Assembly (NCBI RefSeq): GCF_003025615.1
Contig: NZ_PYMJ01000020.1
Coordinates: 1-64,000, forward strand
Source of the DNA: Photobacterium frigidiphilum
GTDB lineage: Bacteria > Pseudomonadota > Gammaproteobacteria > Enterobacterales > Vibrionaceae
DNA: 64,000 bases
Reading direction: 5' to 3'
In this document: piece after piece, positions 16,704 through 24,912 of the stretch
Layout: the number at the start of each line of letters is the position of its first letter
Numbering within the stretch: position 1 is the first letter of the stretch
Program-made: the position numbers and the translations under genes
The notes under the pieces: generated by a model
Told to the model about the DNA's origin: nothing
Seen by the model: only the letters and a program-made list of their open reading frames with translations
Databases searched by the model: none

Positions 16704-16736
16704 AAGCCCCGACAGAAATGTCGGGGCTTTTTATTT
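16704..16736 (+). terminator. Terminator after the tRNA-Gly relic
   Basis: The stem AAGCCCCGACA / TGTCGGGGCTT with a GAAA-type loop is followed by a T run. It is laid out like the terminator after the intact tRNA-Gly but differs in stem sequence. Confidence 0.88.
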
Positions 16737-16820
16737 ATCTGCAATTTGAGCCGTGTAGATCTTGAAGATTCGACCTTGCTTAGAGCCCAACAAACCCTCG
16801 TTTTACGAATTTGAAGGCGA

Positions 16821-16982
16821 TTATTTCATGAAGCAGCTTTTTGCATACTCAGTCGCTTCGTTTGCCGTCCAGTCACCTTTTGGTTTGTCTTTCATTTCTT
16901 TACACCAATCTTCGCTGCCTACTTCCGGCGCACAAGCAGATAACAGAAAAACAGCTGTCATTAGTACTAGAAATTTTTTCAT
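16821..16982 (-). CDS. Small lipoprotein, DUF3012 type
   Basis: A 53-residue product with a lipoprotein signal, lipobox LLSAC with cysteine 17, then CAPEVGSEDWCKEMKDKPKG and DWTANEATEYAKSCFMK. This Cys-containing acidic pattern matches the DUF3012 family of small vibrio lipoproteins as I remember it. Ribosome binding site GAAGGG lies upstream of the ATG. It is monocistronic between the tRNA cluster and the foldback repeat. The function is unknown; it should sit in the inner or outer membrane leaflet facing the periplasm. Confidence 0.82.
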   Translation of the reverse strand: MKKFLVLMTAVFLLSACAPEVGSEDWCKEMKDKPKGDWTANEATEYAKSCFMK

Positions 16983-17019
16983 CGTTTTCCCTTCAATTCA
17001 TTAGTAGAAACTTACCTGT

Positions 17020-17283
17020 ATACCCAAGTTACCTCAAGGTACTCGTTTCAGCGAGAATTTATTGGGCTCTAGGCAAGGCGCTCATTTATAGACATAGTGG
17101 TTCTACGTTGAAAATGAGCAACGCCGTATAGAGTCCAATAAAACTCGCCCTTCGGGAGTGATTCAACGTGTCTACTTCTGTGTCAAATATGTTTGAAAGG
17201 GAGTGCCATTCCTACACATATTTTCCTTGAATTAAACACGTTGAGATCACTCTGAATCCTGCACCTTGAGGTGACTTGGGTAT
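17020..17283. repeat. 264-bp foldback (MITE-like) repeat element
   Basis: The ends are 21-base inverted repeats with one mismatch (17020-17040 and 17263-17283; core CCCAAGT.ACCTCAAGGT). Inside are two long imperfect hairpins. Hairpin A pairs 17051-17087 with 17112-17148. Hairpin B pairs 17156-17171 with 17236-17252, with AAATATGT/ACATATTT pairing further in. No coding capacity is credible. This is the architecture of a MITE or large intergenic palindromic unit. A related, much smaller derivative lies at 50929-50992. Confidence 0.75.
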
Positions 17284-17487
17284 GAGCGTCTCATTGATTA
17301 TTTGTGTATTCAAATGATAAATTATTAATGTAGATAAAAGTGTTTTTTATTATATGACTTGATTAACAATAGACTTGTTGTGAAGCCATTTTAGAAAATT
17401 GTGCTTTTAATCTATTGTTATAACGTGTTGCCAGTGTTTCGATGTTTTTATACGCTGTGTTGTTAATTTTATAAGCAAGGATTCGCG

Positions 17488-18243
17488 ATGAAATTGAACT
17501 GCGATATGGGTGAAAGTTACGGTCCGTGGCAAATGGGTAATGACCAAAGGGTTATGCCGTTTATCGAAATGGCAAATATTGCCTGCGGTTTTCACGCTTC
17601 CGATCCTGATATTATGGCGCAAACCGTTGAATGGGCAACCACCCATCAAGTACAAATAGGCGCTCACCCCGGTTACGATGACAAGCTTGGTTTTGGACGA
17701 CGTAGCATTCCCCATGCACCATCATCAATAACCCATTTAATCGCCTATCAGGTGGGTGCTTTAGATGGAATTTGTCGATTGCATAATACCAAGGTGTCTT
17801 ATGTTAAGCCTCATGGTGCTTTATATAATGACATGATGGCAAACCGTGATATTTTCGAATCGATAGTAAAAGCTATCTCCGGTTTGAATGTTGATCGAAT
17901 CAAAGGTGCACCGTCTAACGCACTTAAATTAATGATTTTAGCGCGAACCGATAACTCAATATATCAAGAAATAGCTAAGCAATATCACGTTGAACTCTTG
18001 GAAGAAGCCTTTGCTGATCGTGCATATAATTCAGATGGATCTTTGGTCTCACGTACACAAATTGGTGCGGTTCACCACAACCCAGAAAGAATTAAACTGC
18101 AAGTGATTCAATTATCACAAGGGTATGTTGTAACGGTAGATGGAACGCGTTTAGCGCTTAATGCCGATACAGTGTGTGTACATGGTGATAATGAAATATC
18201 AATTGCGAGTATTGCGGAATTAAATCAGGTGCTTAATCCATGA
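17488..18243 (+). CDS. pxpA: 5-oxoprolinase subunit A (LamB/YcsF family)
   Basis: PxpA, with PxpB and PxpC, forms the ATP-dependent bacterial 5-oxoprolinase that opens pyroglutamate to glutamate. The 251-residue product has the family motifs LNCDMGESYGPW, NIACGFHASDP, GAHPGYDDKLGFGRR and VKPHGALYN. Start follows AAGGA. The stop overlaps the pxpB start in ATGA. No promoter was convincingly seen in the 200 bp between the foldback repeat and this gene. Confidence 0.95.
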   Translation: MKLNCDMGESYGPWQMGNDQRVMPFIEMANIACGFHASDPDIMAQTVEWATTHQVQIGAHPGYDDKLGFGRRSIPHAPSSITHLIAYQVGALDGICRLHNTKVSYVKPHGALYNDMMANRDIFESIVKAISGLNVDRIKGAPSNALKLMILARTDNSIYQEIAKQYHVELLEEAFADRAYNSDGSLVSRTQIGAVHHNPERIKLQVIQLSQGYVVTVDGTRLALNADTVCVHGDNEISIASIAELNQVLNP

Positions 18244-18971
18244 TTAAAATTGAGCCAGTATCTGAAACCAGCCTGATCATTTACTTAGGTGATCAAATTG
18301 ATCTGCAGTTAACGCAGGTGATCGCACAATTAACCCATTATCTAGAACTGCACTTTTCAGAACAGTTGGTTGATGTAACGCCTTCCTATACGTCCATTTT
18401 AATCCAATACCACCCTTTAAAGATCAACTTTAAATCAATCCAAGTAAGCGTATTGGCTTGGGCAAATAAAGAGCTTGAGTCGAAAAAAGATCGTAAGTTA
18501 AATAATGACGATCAATACACAATTAGTCGTGGCAAAACCATTACGCTTCCCGTGTATTATGATGTAAGCGTAGGCCCTGATTTAGCGTCGTTAGCCAAAG
18601 AAAAAAACCTGTCGATAGAACAAGTCATTACCTTACATCAGCAGAAAACATACACAGTATGCGCCATTGGTTTTGCCCCTGGTTTTGCTTTTCTTGCATC
18701 TGTAGACAGTTCGATAGCCACTCCTCGGCATGCAGAACCTCGTTTAAAAATACCCGCAGGTAGTGTTGGCATTGCCGATCAACAGACAGCAGTGTACCCA
18801 GATGATTCTCCCGGAGGCTGGCAAATCATAGGTAACTGCCCTCAGCAATTATTCTCACCAAATACTGACCCTATTTCACCGTTTGAAGTGGGGGATAAAG
18901 TGACCTTCGAAGCGATAGACCGTCAAACATTCTTAGATCTTGGAGGAGTAATATGGCCGCATTGGAAGTAG
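18240..18971 (+). CDS. pxpB: 5-oxoprolinase subunit B (KipI family)
   Basis: A 243-residue KipI-family protein. The C-terminal half has GFAPGFAFLASVD, RLKIPAGSVGIADQQTAVYP and SPGGWQIIG, the cyclophilin-like catalytic fold of PxpB. The B. subtilis homologue was first described as the KipI kinase inhibitor, but pxpABC clustering shows the 5-oxoprolinase role. It overlaps pxpA by 4 bases and pxpC by 19. Confidence 0.94.
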   Translation: MIKIEPVSETSLIIYLGDQIDLQLTQVIAQLTHYLELHFSEQLVDVTPSYTSILIQYHPLKINFKSIQVSVLAWANKELESKKDRKLNNDDQYTISRGKTITLPVYYDVSVGPDLASLAKEKNLSIEQVITLHQQKTYTVCAIGFAPGFAFLASVDSSIATPRHAEPRLKIPAGSVGIADQQTAVYPDDSPGGWQIIGNCPQQLFSPNTDPISPFEVGDKVTFEAIDRQTFLDLGGVIWPHWK

Positions 18972-19906
18972 TACGTGCTGGTACGTTAACTCTACTGCAA
19001 GATTCGGGAAGATTAGGTGTTGCGCAGTTAGGTTTAAGCCAAGGCGGCGCATTAGACATGCATGCGTATTGCTGGGCTAACTATTTATTGGGTAATGATA
19101 TGTCATGCTCGCAACTGGAAATGACGTTAGGGCAAGCCAGTTTTAAATCAGATCACGATATTGTATGCGCGATCACTGGGGCTGATGCCGCTGCCACTGT
19201 TGATGGCATCCCTGTTAAACTTTGGCAAACGTTTTGTTTACCTAAAGGATCGTTGTTAGCGTTTAATTACCCTAGAAAAGGGCTGCGCACGTATTTAGCA
19301 ATAGAGGGAGGTTTTCAATGTAAACCGTTAATGGGCAGTGTTTCTACTGTTGTTCGAAATAAAGTGGGGGGGATTGATGGTGGTCGAGCATTACTTGTGG
19401 GTGATAAGCTGCCAATTGTTCTTCCATCTTTTAAAAGTGAATCTCATGTTAAGTATGCGCACAAAACGTTATACGTAGCGCCGCGTTTTATTCCGGATTA
19501 TGAAGCACCATTAACGCTAAGAGTGATTGAATCGTATCAACATGCATTGTTTTCTGAACACTATAAGGCAATGTTTTATTCTAATACCTATCGAGTGAGC
19601 CCACAGTGCGATCGTATGGGATGTCGCCTTGATGGATCAAGTTTGAATACGGCAGTCGATGGCATTATTTCTGAAGGCATTGCGTATGGCGCAATACAAA
19701 TTCCACCGAATGGGCTGCCTATTATTTTGTTCAATGATCGTCAGACATTGGGCGGATACCCTAAATTGGGCTGTGTTGCACGGACTGATATGGCCAAGAT
19801 TGCCCAAGCCGCTCCCGGTAAAGAGGTACGCTTTTTACGTGGAAATATAGAAGAACTGCAACAAGAATGGATACAGTTTTCACACTTCTTTGGATTACCG
19901 TATTAG
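18953..19906 (+). CDS. pxpC: 5-oxoprolinase subunit C (KipA family)
   Basis: A 317-residue biotin-dependent-carboxylase-like (KipA) protein, third subunit of 5-oxoprolinase. It shows QDSGRLGVAQLGLSQGGALD near the N-terminus, SPQCDRMGCRLDG in the middle and PNGLPIILFNDRQTLGGYP near the C-terminus, all family hallmarks. The start lies inside the end of pxpB with GGAGG well spaced, so the three subunits are translationally coupled. Confidence 0.94.
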   Translation: MAALEVVRAGTLTLLQDSGRLGVAQLGLSQGGALDMHAYCWANYLLGNDMSCSQLEMTLGQASFKSDHDIVCAITGADAAATVDGIPVKLWQTFCLPKGSLLAFNYPRKGLRTYLAIEGGFQCKPLMGSVSTVVRNKVGGIDGGRALLVGDKLPIVLPSFKSESHVKYAHKTLYVAPRFIPDYEAPLTLRVIESYQHALFSEHYKAMFYSNTYRVSPQCDRMGCRLDGSSLNTAVDGIISEGIAYGAIQIPPNGLPIILFNDRQTLGGYPKLGCVARTDMAKIAQAAPGKEVRFLRGNIEELQQEWIQFSHFFGLPY

Positions 19907-19910
19907 AGTC

Positions 19911-19926
19911 TACTTGGGTATATAAC
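19911..19926 (+). repeat. Relic of foldback-repeat end
   Basis: TACTTGGGTATATAAC resembles the right end of the repeats at 17263-17283 and 50971-50992. No partner arm is present. Similar short pieces occur at 21732-21748 and 62288-62300. Confidence 0.35.
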
Positions 19927-19934
19927 ATTAGGAC

Positions 19935-20516
19935 ATGAGCATTATGTATATTTTTGGTTATGGCAGTTTGATTAACAATCATTCACGTCAATTAACGGGT
20001 CAAACGGGTAAAGCGATTCCTGCGGTGATACAGGGTTTACAGCGTTATTGGGGAAAAGTTGATGGTAGCTATAAAATAGCGCCGCTAGTGGCAAGAATTG
20101 GCGAAGGGCACTGTAATGGCGTGTTAGTTGCTGTTGATGACATTACTTTGCAAGAATTTGATCGTAGAGAAAAAGGCTATCACCGTGTGCGTGTAAACCT
20201 TGATAGCATTGTATGTGTTAGTGATGAATGTATCTTGGAAGAAGGTGAAACCGTTTGGGTGTACGTTAAAGACAAGACTGAAGTGCCTTGCAAGCATCAA
20301 CCGATTGTACAGACTTATGTTGATACAGTATTGGCTGGCTGCTTATCGATTTCGGAGTCGTTTGCTAAAACATTTGTGGAAACAACTCATGGCTGGCATC
20401 ATCCGTTGGAAAACGATCGCCATAACCCTAAATACGGCAATTTAGCAGGCGTGCTTGATGAGCATTTATACACCATAGACAGATTGATTGAACAAGTTAG
20501 ACTGCCGTTAAAGTAG
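19935..20516 (+). CDS. Gamma-glutamylcyclotransferase-like protein
   Basis: GGCT/AIG2-like enzymes cyclise gamma-glutamyl amines or peptides and release 5-oxoproline. The 193-residue product has the substrate-loop signature YIFGYGSLIN at the N-terminus and FDRREKGYHRV, whose glutamate aligns with the catalytic acid of the family. It starts 28 bases after pxpC on the same strand, so its product would be the substrate of PxpABC. The start could be 19935 or the ATG at 19944. ChaC-like glutathione cleavage is an alternative activity. Confidence 0.82.
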   Translation: MSIMYIFGYGSLINNHSRQLTGQTGKAIPAVIQGLQRYWGKVDGSYKIAPLVARIGEGHCNGVLVAVDDITLQEFDRREKGYHRVRVNLDSIVCVSDECILEEGETVWVYVKDKTEVPCKHQPIVQTYVDTVLAGCLSISESFAKTFVETTHGWHHPLENDRHNPKYGNLAGVLDEHLYTIDRLIEQVRLPLK

Positions 20517-20557
20517 AACGTCGCAATTTTTTAATGTAGAAATAGTGTAGAGAGTAA

Positions 20558-20809
20558 ATGGCAAAGCCGAACAAAAAAGGTCCAACCAAAACCGTCGATG
20601 TATTGTGTGCTGGCTGTAAAACACAATTATTTAAATACCGTAAAGGCGGGAAAGGCGCATTAGTGAAATGTTTTAAAGAACGAATAACGAAAGACTTTAC
20701 AAATGAACCGTGTGTTTGCCCTAGCTGTAAGGTGCAATTTGCCCGTGATACTTTAGTACGAGGAACTCCGGCATATAAAATTATTGGTGGTAAAGTAACC
20801 GCCAAATAA
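20558..20809 (+). CDS. Small zinc-ribbon protein (83 aa)
   Basis: An 83-residue basic protein with two CxxC knuckles, CAGC near residue 17 and CPSC near 54, plus a further Cys between, as in a zinc ribbon. The remainder is lysine-rich (KYRKGGKGALVKC). It resembles uncharacterised zinc-binding proteins of vibrios and may bind nucleic acid, but this is inference. It starts 41 bases after the GGCT gene and could be co-transcribed with pxpABC. Confidence 0.7.
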   Translation: MAKPNKKGPTKTVDVLCAGCKTQLFKYRKGGKGALVKCFKERITKDFTNEPCVCPSCKVQFARDTLVRGTPAYKIIGGKVTAK

Positions 20810-20881
20810 CGGTTAGCGGAGTGAAATTGGTTCTAATAGGGCAATTTTATGTTGTGCACTGTGAGATCGAATTTTAGAGGC

Positions 20882-21646
20882 TTACTGTGTTTGTGGTATG
20901 AACGGCTTAGAGACAACCGTCACTGGTGGGCAGACTACTTTCTTAGAATTTAATGTCGTTTTTAAGTTGAGAATTTTGCGCTTATATGTACCGAGTACCA
21001 GTTGATAATCTAAATCTGGTGCAAACCATAAGTATAGTTTTCGGTCACTTTTTCTTGTTTGCTCAACCCGAATTGCCTTCAGTTTGCCAAAGTTCGTATT
21101 AATCGTTTCTTGTCCTTTTACTTCAAAATAATAATGATTTACTTCATCGGCATCTTGTAATAAAAAATCAAATTTCTTCTTGCCATTGATAACATTTAAA
21201 CGCATTTGACTAGCCAGTGCATCAGCATCCAGTAGTGGCATTGAATCATCTGAAAATGTCATTGTTACGCCGTTAGAATCTACGGATGATTTACTGGCAT
21301 TATCGCTAAATTTAGCCGTAAACTTTCCGGAAATAAGGCCTTTTACGTCACGATCAAATGATTGAGAAATAAAGCTATTTTTGTCTGAAGACCATTTGTA
21401 AGATGAATGCTGTTTTAGAGATGACTTTGTTACTAATACATCTATATTGCTATAGGTATAAACATTGACGTTGTTATTTTGCCAATTGATTTGTCGTTCA
21501 AACGTACCGATTCTGGCACCATGAAAAAAAACGTTATACAAAAGTATTTTCTTACATTGGTGATATTTTTTAGGCAGTTCCGTAGCAGATAGTGATGATG
21601 AAAAGCCCATCAGTATAGCTGTTATAGATAAGTAAACACTTTTCAT
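20882..21646 (-). CDS. DUF3108-type periplasmic protein
   Basis: The start at 21646 follows AAGAGG and gives a 254-residue product with a signal peptide (cleavage near SLSA). The upstream extension has no signal logic. The body is a beta-rich domain with the DUF3108 features: an early FFHGARIGTFERQINW strand, a QMRLNVINGKKKFDF stretch and C-terminal RKLYLWFAPDLDYQLV. It has no known function and would act in the periplasm or outer membrane. It is convergent with the zinc-ribbon gene. Confidence 0.75.
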   Translation of the reverse strand: MKSVYLSITAILMGFSSSLSATELPKKYHQCKKILLYNVFFHGARIGTFERQINWQNNNVNVYTYSNIDVLVTKSSLKQHSSYKWSSDKNSFISQSFDRDVKGLISGKFTAKFSDNASKSSVDSNGVTMTFSDDSMPLLDADALASQMRLNVINGKKKFDFLLQDADEVNHYYFEVKGQETINTNFGKLKAIRVEQTRKSDRKLYLWFAPDLDYQLVLGTYKRKILNLKTTLNSKKVVCPPVTVVSKPFIPQTQ

Positions 21647-21806
21647 ACTGCCTCTTGTTTCTGCTGATATCCTAAATAAGAATAACCCATCATAGTAAAA
21701 CGTTAGCATTTAGTGTCGGTTATCGCAAAATCAACTTGGGTATAAAACGTCGTTATACTCGCTGATAAAGAATCCCATAGCGTATTGTTAGTGAATAGTC
21801 AGAAAT

Positions 21807-21829
21807 AGTGCGTAGTGCGTAGTGCGTAG
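21807..21829. repeat. Three tandem copies of a 7-base unit
   Basis: AGTGCGT occurs three times in a row, followed by AG, between two minus-strand genes. It is a short simple repeat that could vary in copy number. Confidence 0.5.
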
Positions 21830-21838
21830 AGATAAAAC

Positions 21839-21861
21839 AACGGCCCATAAAGTGAGCCGTT
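21839..21861 (-). terminator. Weak terminator-like hairpin after the acyl-CoA ligase
   Basis: AACGGC / GCCGTT stem with an 11-base loop. The minus-strand flank is GTTTTAT, only a short T run. Confidence 0.35.
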
Positions 21862-21872
21862 ATTATGCTTAT

Positions 21873-23420
21873 TTATTTCAGCATTCGCTTAAGGATTTTT
21901 CCTGTTGCAGTCATTGGCAACGATTCTAATATTTCAACCTGACGGGGGTACTTATAATCAGCTAAACGTTCTTTACCCCAGTTAACCAATTCTTTAGGTG
22001 TTACTTTTCTATCCTCTTTTAGCACCACGAATGCTTTAACTTCTTCACCGTATGTTTTATGTGGTACACCAATAACGGCAATCAGGTGTACATCTGGATG
22101 TGTCATGAAGGTTTCTTCAATATCGCGAGGATAGATATTGAACCCACCACGTATAATGACCTCTTTTAAGCGATCGACAACAAATACGTAACCTTCATCA
22201 TCAATACGTACAATGTCACCTGTATGAAGCCAACCATTCACAATGGTTTTAGCCGTTTCTTTAGGCTTCTTATAATAGCCTTTCATTACGTTATGTCCGC
22301 GAATAAGAAGTTCACCTTCTTTACCTTGCGCAACCTCTATGCCATCTTTACCAACCGCCTTCATAGTTACGCCTGGCAATGGCTGTCCGATGCTTCCGGG
22401 TTTACGTTTATATTCAAGTAAGTTGAATGCAGCAACAGGTGATGATTCTGATAAACCATAACCTTCAATAACTGGAACATTTAATATTTCCTCGAAGCGC
22501 TTTAATATTTCAACTGGCATTGATGCACCACCCGAAATAGCAACTTTCATATTCTTTGCAATTTCACTGATGTATTCACTGCCATGCTTCTCAGTAAACG
22601 CGAGTAAGCCGATATACATAGTTGGTACACCAGCAAAATGCGTTACTTTATGCGCGTACATCTGCTGCATGACCGTTTTAGGCACAAAGCGTGGAATTAA
22701 CACTAAGGCACTGCCTGCAAGCACTGAGGTATTAAGTATTAGAGATTGACCAAATGTATGAAACAGAGGGAGAACCGCAATACTCACATCGGTGCCTTTT
22801 TGGTTGGTTAACGCTTGGCAGGCTTGCGCATTACACAGCATGTTACTTTGGCTTAATTCAGCCCCTTTAGCATGGCCTGTTGTACCTGAGGTGTATAAGA
22901 TGACACAGCTATCTTCTGCTTTACGGTACACAGCATCAAAATGGATCTCTGATGATGCTAACCACGCGTTAAAAGCATGAGTGCCTTCAGGCAAGGCTTC
23001 TTGATTATTTTCTGCTTCAATCATGATGAAATGTTTACAGCTGTTAGCTTGCAGGAACCCTGCATGACCAAATTGACCTGTTGGTAACGCACTATTTCCT
23101 TGGTAACAAATCAGCGCGATAGCATCTGAATCATCAAGGTGGTAAGCAACCTCAGCTCCCTTCAGCATAATATTCAAAGGCACAGCTACGGCACCTACTT
23201 TCTGAATTGCATAATAACTAATGACAAAAGCTGGCATGTTTGGGCAAGATAGCGCCACTTTATCATCAGGTTTGATGCCTAACTTAACGAGCTGATTAGC
23301 CACTTGGTTAACCATACGATTAAGTTCTTGGTAGTTAATTTTATGTTTTTGAAAAATCAACGCAGTGTTTGTAGGGCAAAAGCTCGCATTACGCTCTAAA
23401 TTAGTCGCTAAGTTATACAT
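21873..23420 (-). CDS. Acyl-CoA synthetase (AMP-forming fatty acid CoA ligase)
   Basis: The enzyme adenylates a carboxylic acid and transfers it to CoA. The 515-residue product has the AMP-binding P-loop YTSGTTGHAKGAELS, the adenylate-binding VIEGYGLSESSP, the hinge WLHTGDIVRIDDEGYVFVVD with RLKEVIIRGGFNIYP, and the catalytic lysine in TATGKILKR at the C-terminus. Length and motifs match medium/long-chain ligases of the FadD13 type. There is no signal peptide. It stands alone. Chain length preference cannot be judged. Confidence 0.9.
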   Translation of the reverse strand: MYNLATNLERNASFCPTNTALIFQKHKINYQELNRMVNQVANQLVKLGIKPDDKVALSCPNMPAFVISYYAIQKVGAVAVPLNIMLKGAEVAYHLDDSDAIALICYQGNSALPTGQFGHAGFLQANSCKHFIMIEAENNQEALPEGTHAFNAWLASSEIHFDAVYRKAEDSCVILYTSGTTGHAKGAELSQSNMLCNAQACQALTNQKGTDVSIAVLPLFHTFGQSLILNTSVLAGSALVLIPRFVPKTVMQQMYAHKVTHFAGVPTMYIGLLAFTEKHGSEYISEIAKNMKVAISGGASMPVEILKRFEEILNVPVIEGYGLSESSPVAAFNLLEYKRKPGSIGQPLPGVTMKAVGKDGIEVAQGKEGELLIRGHNVMKGYYKKPKETAKTIVNGWLHTGDIVRIDDEGYVFVVDRLKEVIIRGGFNIYPRDIEETFMTHPDVHLIAVIGVPHKTYGEEVKAFVVLKEDRKVTPKELVNWGKERLADYKYPRQVEILESLPMTATGKILKRMLK

Positions 23421-23637
23421 GATTATGTTTATCTTTTTTTATGAAGCTGCTTTTCGTCTAATCATGTGGCATTAAACAGTTTTGATAAGCGCAAATGTTA
23501 ACGAGTAAGCAAGCGTATTATTTGGGTATGATTTTATTTTACGATCTTTGTAATTCTTTGTGCATAAAAAAATACCAAAGTGTAAAAAATAAGGGCATTT
23601 AAAAATCCTTTTTAAGGTGAAGGCGTAGAGAGGCTGT

Positions 23638-23715
23638 ATGAAAAGGTGGACAGTAATGCCTATGAGTGTAGTTGTATTTACTGTAGGTATAATGTCATTT
23701 CTTATGATGAAATAA
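23638..23715 (+). CDS. Putative 25-residue single-helix membrane peptide
   Basis: An ATG preceded by AGAGAGG opens a 25-codon frame: a short basic start (MKRW), a hydrophobic helix rich in Val, Met and Phe, and a lysine end. This is the design of bacterial small membrane proteins such as CydX or DUF2474, but no family signature is visible. The flanks are AT-rich and non-coding. Confidence 0.4.
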   Translation: MKRWTVMPMSVVVFTVGIMSFLMMK

Positions 23716-23939
23716 AAAATTAATTAATTAATTAACATAGATAAATCATTAGCTTACATTCTAATGTTTTATATCTCTTTTGTGTTAGCGTGTGTTTTTG
23801 TCAGTAAGCGTTTGTTTTTTACGTGAAAAATAAAATATCTCCTTACTAAATAGATGTGACATTTTAAAGTCACAAATTTGACGATTTAGGTTGAGGGTTC
23901 TATTTTTATTGAGGTTTAACTGAGAGGAGGAATCAAAAA

Positions 23940-24158
23940 ATGAAAAGAATGAACTCGTCGTATCGTTTACAGGTAATAAAAGAAGTAATGACACGGCGAC
24001 GGCTTACTGAACAAAATGATCCTATGGCTAATCATATCTCTCAGTTGCTAGATTCTCATGCACATGATGAAGTAGTCAAAGACGTTCCTCAGTATAGCGG
24101 AAGTCATTTTGATGAGGATGTTGGTGGCTGGATCAGTAATGCGTGGGATTTAAAATAA
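23940..24158 (+). CDS. Hypothetical 72-residue soluble protein
   Basis: A strong Shine-Dalgarno (GAGAGGAGG) precedes the ATG, which supports a real gene. The product starts basic (RLQVIKEVMTRRRL) and ends acidic (HFDEDVGGWISNAWDLK), with no membrane segment. I do not recognise the family. It is followed by the 24348 gene at a distance of 189 bp. Confidence 0.6.
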   Translation: MKRMNSSYRLQVIKEVMTRRRLTEQNDPMANHISQLLDSHAHDEVVKDVPQYSGSHFDEDVGGWISNAWDLK

Positions 24159-24347
24159 AATCATTCAATGTATCTGGTTGGCTATGTAGAGATAGGGGCG
24201 ATAGCGGTATACGTTAAACGCCCTTATTAGTATTCGCAATGATGACGAAACTAGATTGTCATTATATAAGCGTTTTCTCACAGAGAACTGGCAGAATACC
24301 GGTGACTGATGTAAATTGCTTCCGTCAATGTTTTGTTAGGTCGATGA

Positions 24348-24821
24348 ATGAACTACGTAGAGTTAGATAAGTATTCTCGCAAGTGGATTTTCACCCACGC
24401 ATCTATGCCAGTCGCAGCTGATGATTTGGAAGAAATTAAGCCGTTTACCCAAGCGCGCTCTTCACAAATTTGGTCGGAGCATATCAGTAAACACAGCCCT
24501 GATGCTGATCACTTCGAAAAAGGTGATTGGGCCTCGAATGACAAAATCTGGAGTGAAGATACTGATTGGCAAACTGAGTGGGATAGTGATGACGCCACTT
24601 TGCCAAACGGAGTGTTAGAGTTCATCGACTGGGAAGATAATACAACGGTCTTCTTCTGTTATGAAAAATACAATGTGATAGAGACCAAATGGGGCGTGTT
24701 GAAACGTAATTGGAAGAATTTTTTATTCTTTGATGACGGCCCTATGCTAATTGGTCGTAAGAAAAAACAAGTACTATGGTTCAACTCGAATGGTACGTTT
24801 AAATCAGGCCTTCGAGAGTAG
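24348..24821 (+). CDS. Hypothetical protein, probably DUF2947 family
   Basis: A 157-residue soluble, tryptophan-rich and acidic protein. The pattern YSRKWIFTHASMP, IKPFTQAR, EFIDWEDNTTVFFCY and WGVLKRNWKNFLFFDDGP resembles the DUF2947 family of vibrios and shewanellae; this is from memory and needs a profile search. No catalytic motif stands out. Start at 24348 follows TTAGG. A hairpin terminator follows. Confidence 0.68.
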   Translation: MNYVELDKYSRKWIFTHASMPVAADDLEEIKPFTQARSSQIWSEHISKHSPDADHFEKGDWASNDKIWSEDTDWQTEWDSDDATLPNGVLEFIDWEDNTTVFFCYEKYNVIETKWGVLKRNWKNFLFFDDGPMLIGRKKKQVLWFNSNGTFKSGLRE

Positions 24822-24857
24822 ATAGCTTCTATCTAGTATTCGCTATATCGTATTTAT

Positions 24858-24903
24858 AAGCAGACTTTAGATTACTATTCGTAATAATCTGAAGTCTGCT
24901 TTG
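24858..24903 (+). terminator. Terminator after the DUF2947-like gene
   Basis: A long imperfect stem (AAGCAGACTTTAGATT / AATCTGAAGTCTGCTT) with a central AT loop is followed by TTGTT. Confidence 0.6.
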
Positions 24904-24912
24904 TTCATATTT

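Noticed and set aside
16762..17131. Plus-strand frames of 80 and 96 codons
   Set aside because: They are antisense to the DUF3012-type lipoprotein and run into the foldback repeat; the minus-strand gene has signal peptide, lipobox and ribosome binding site.
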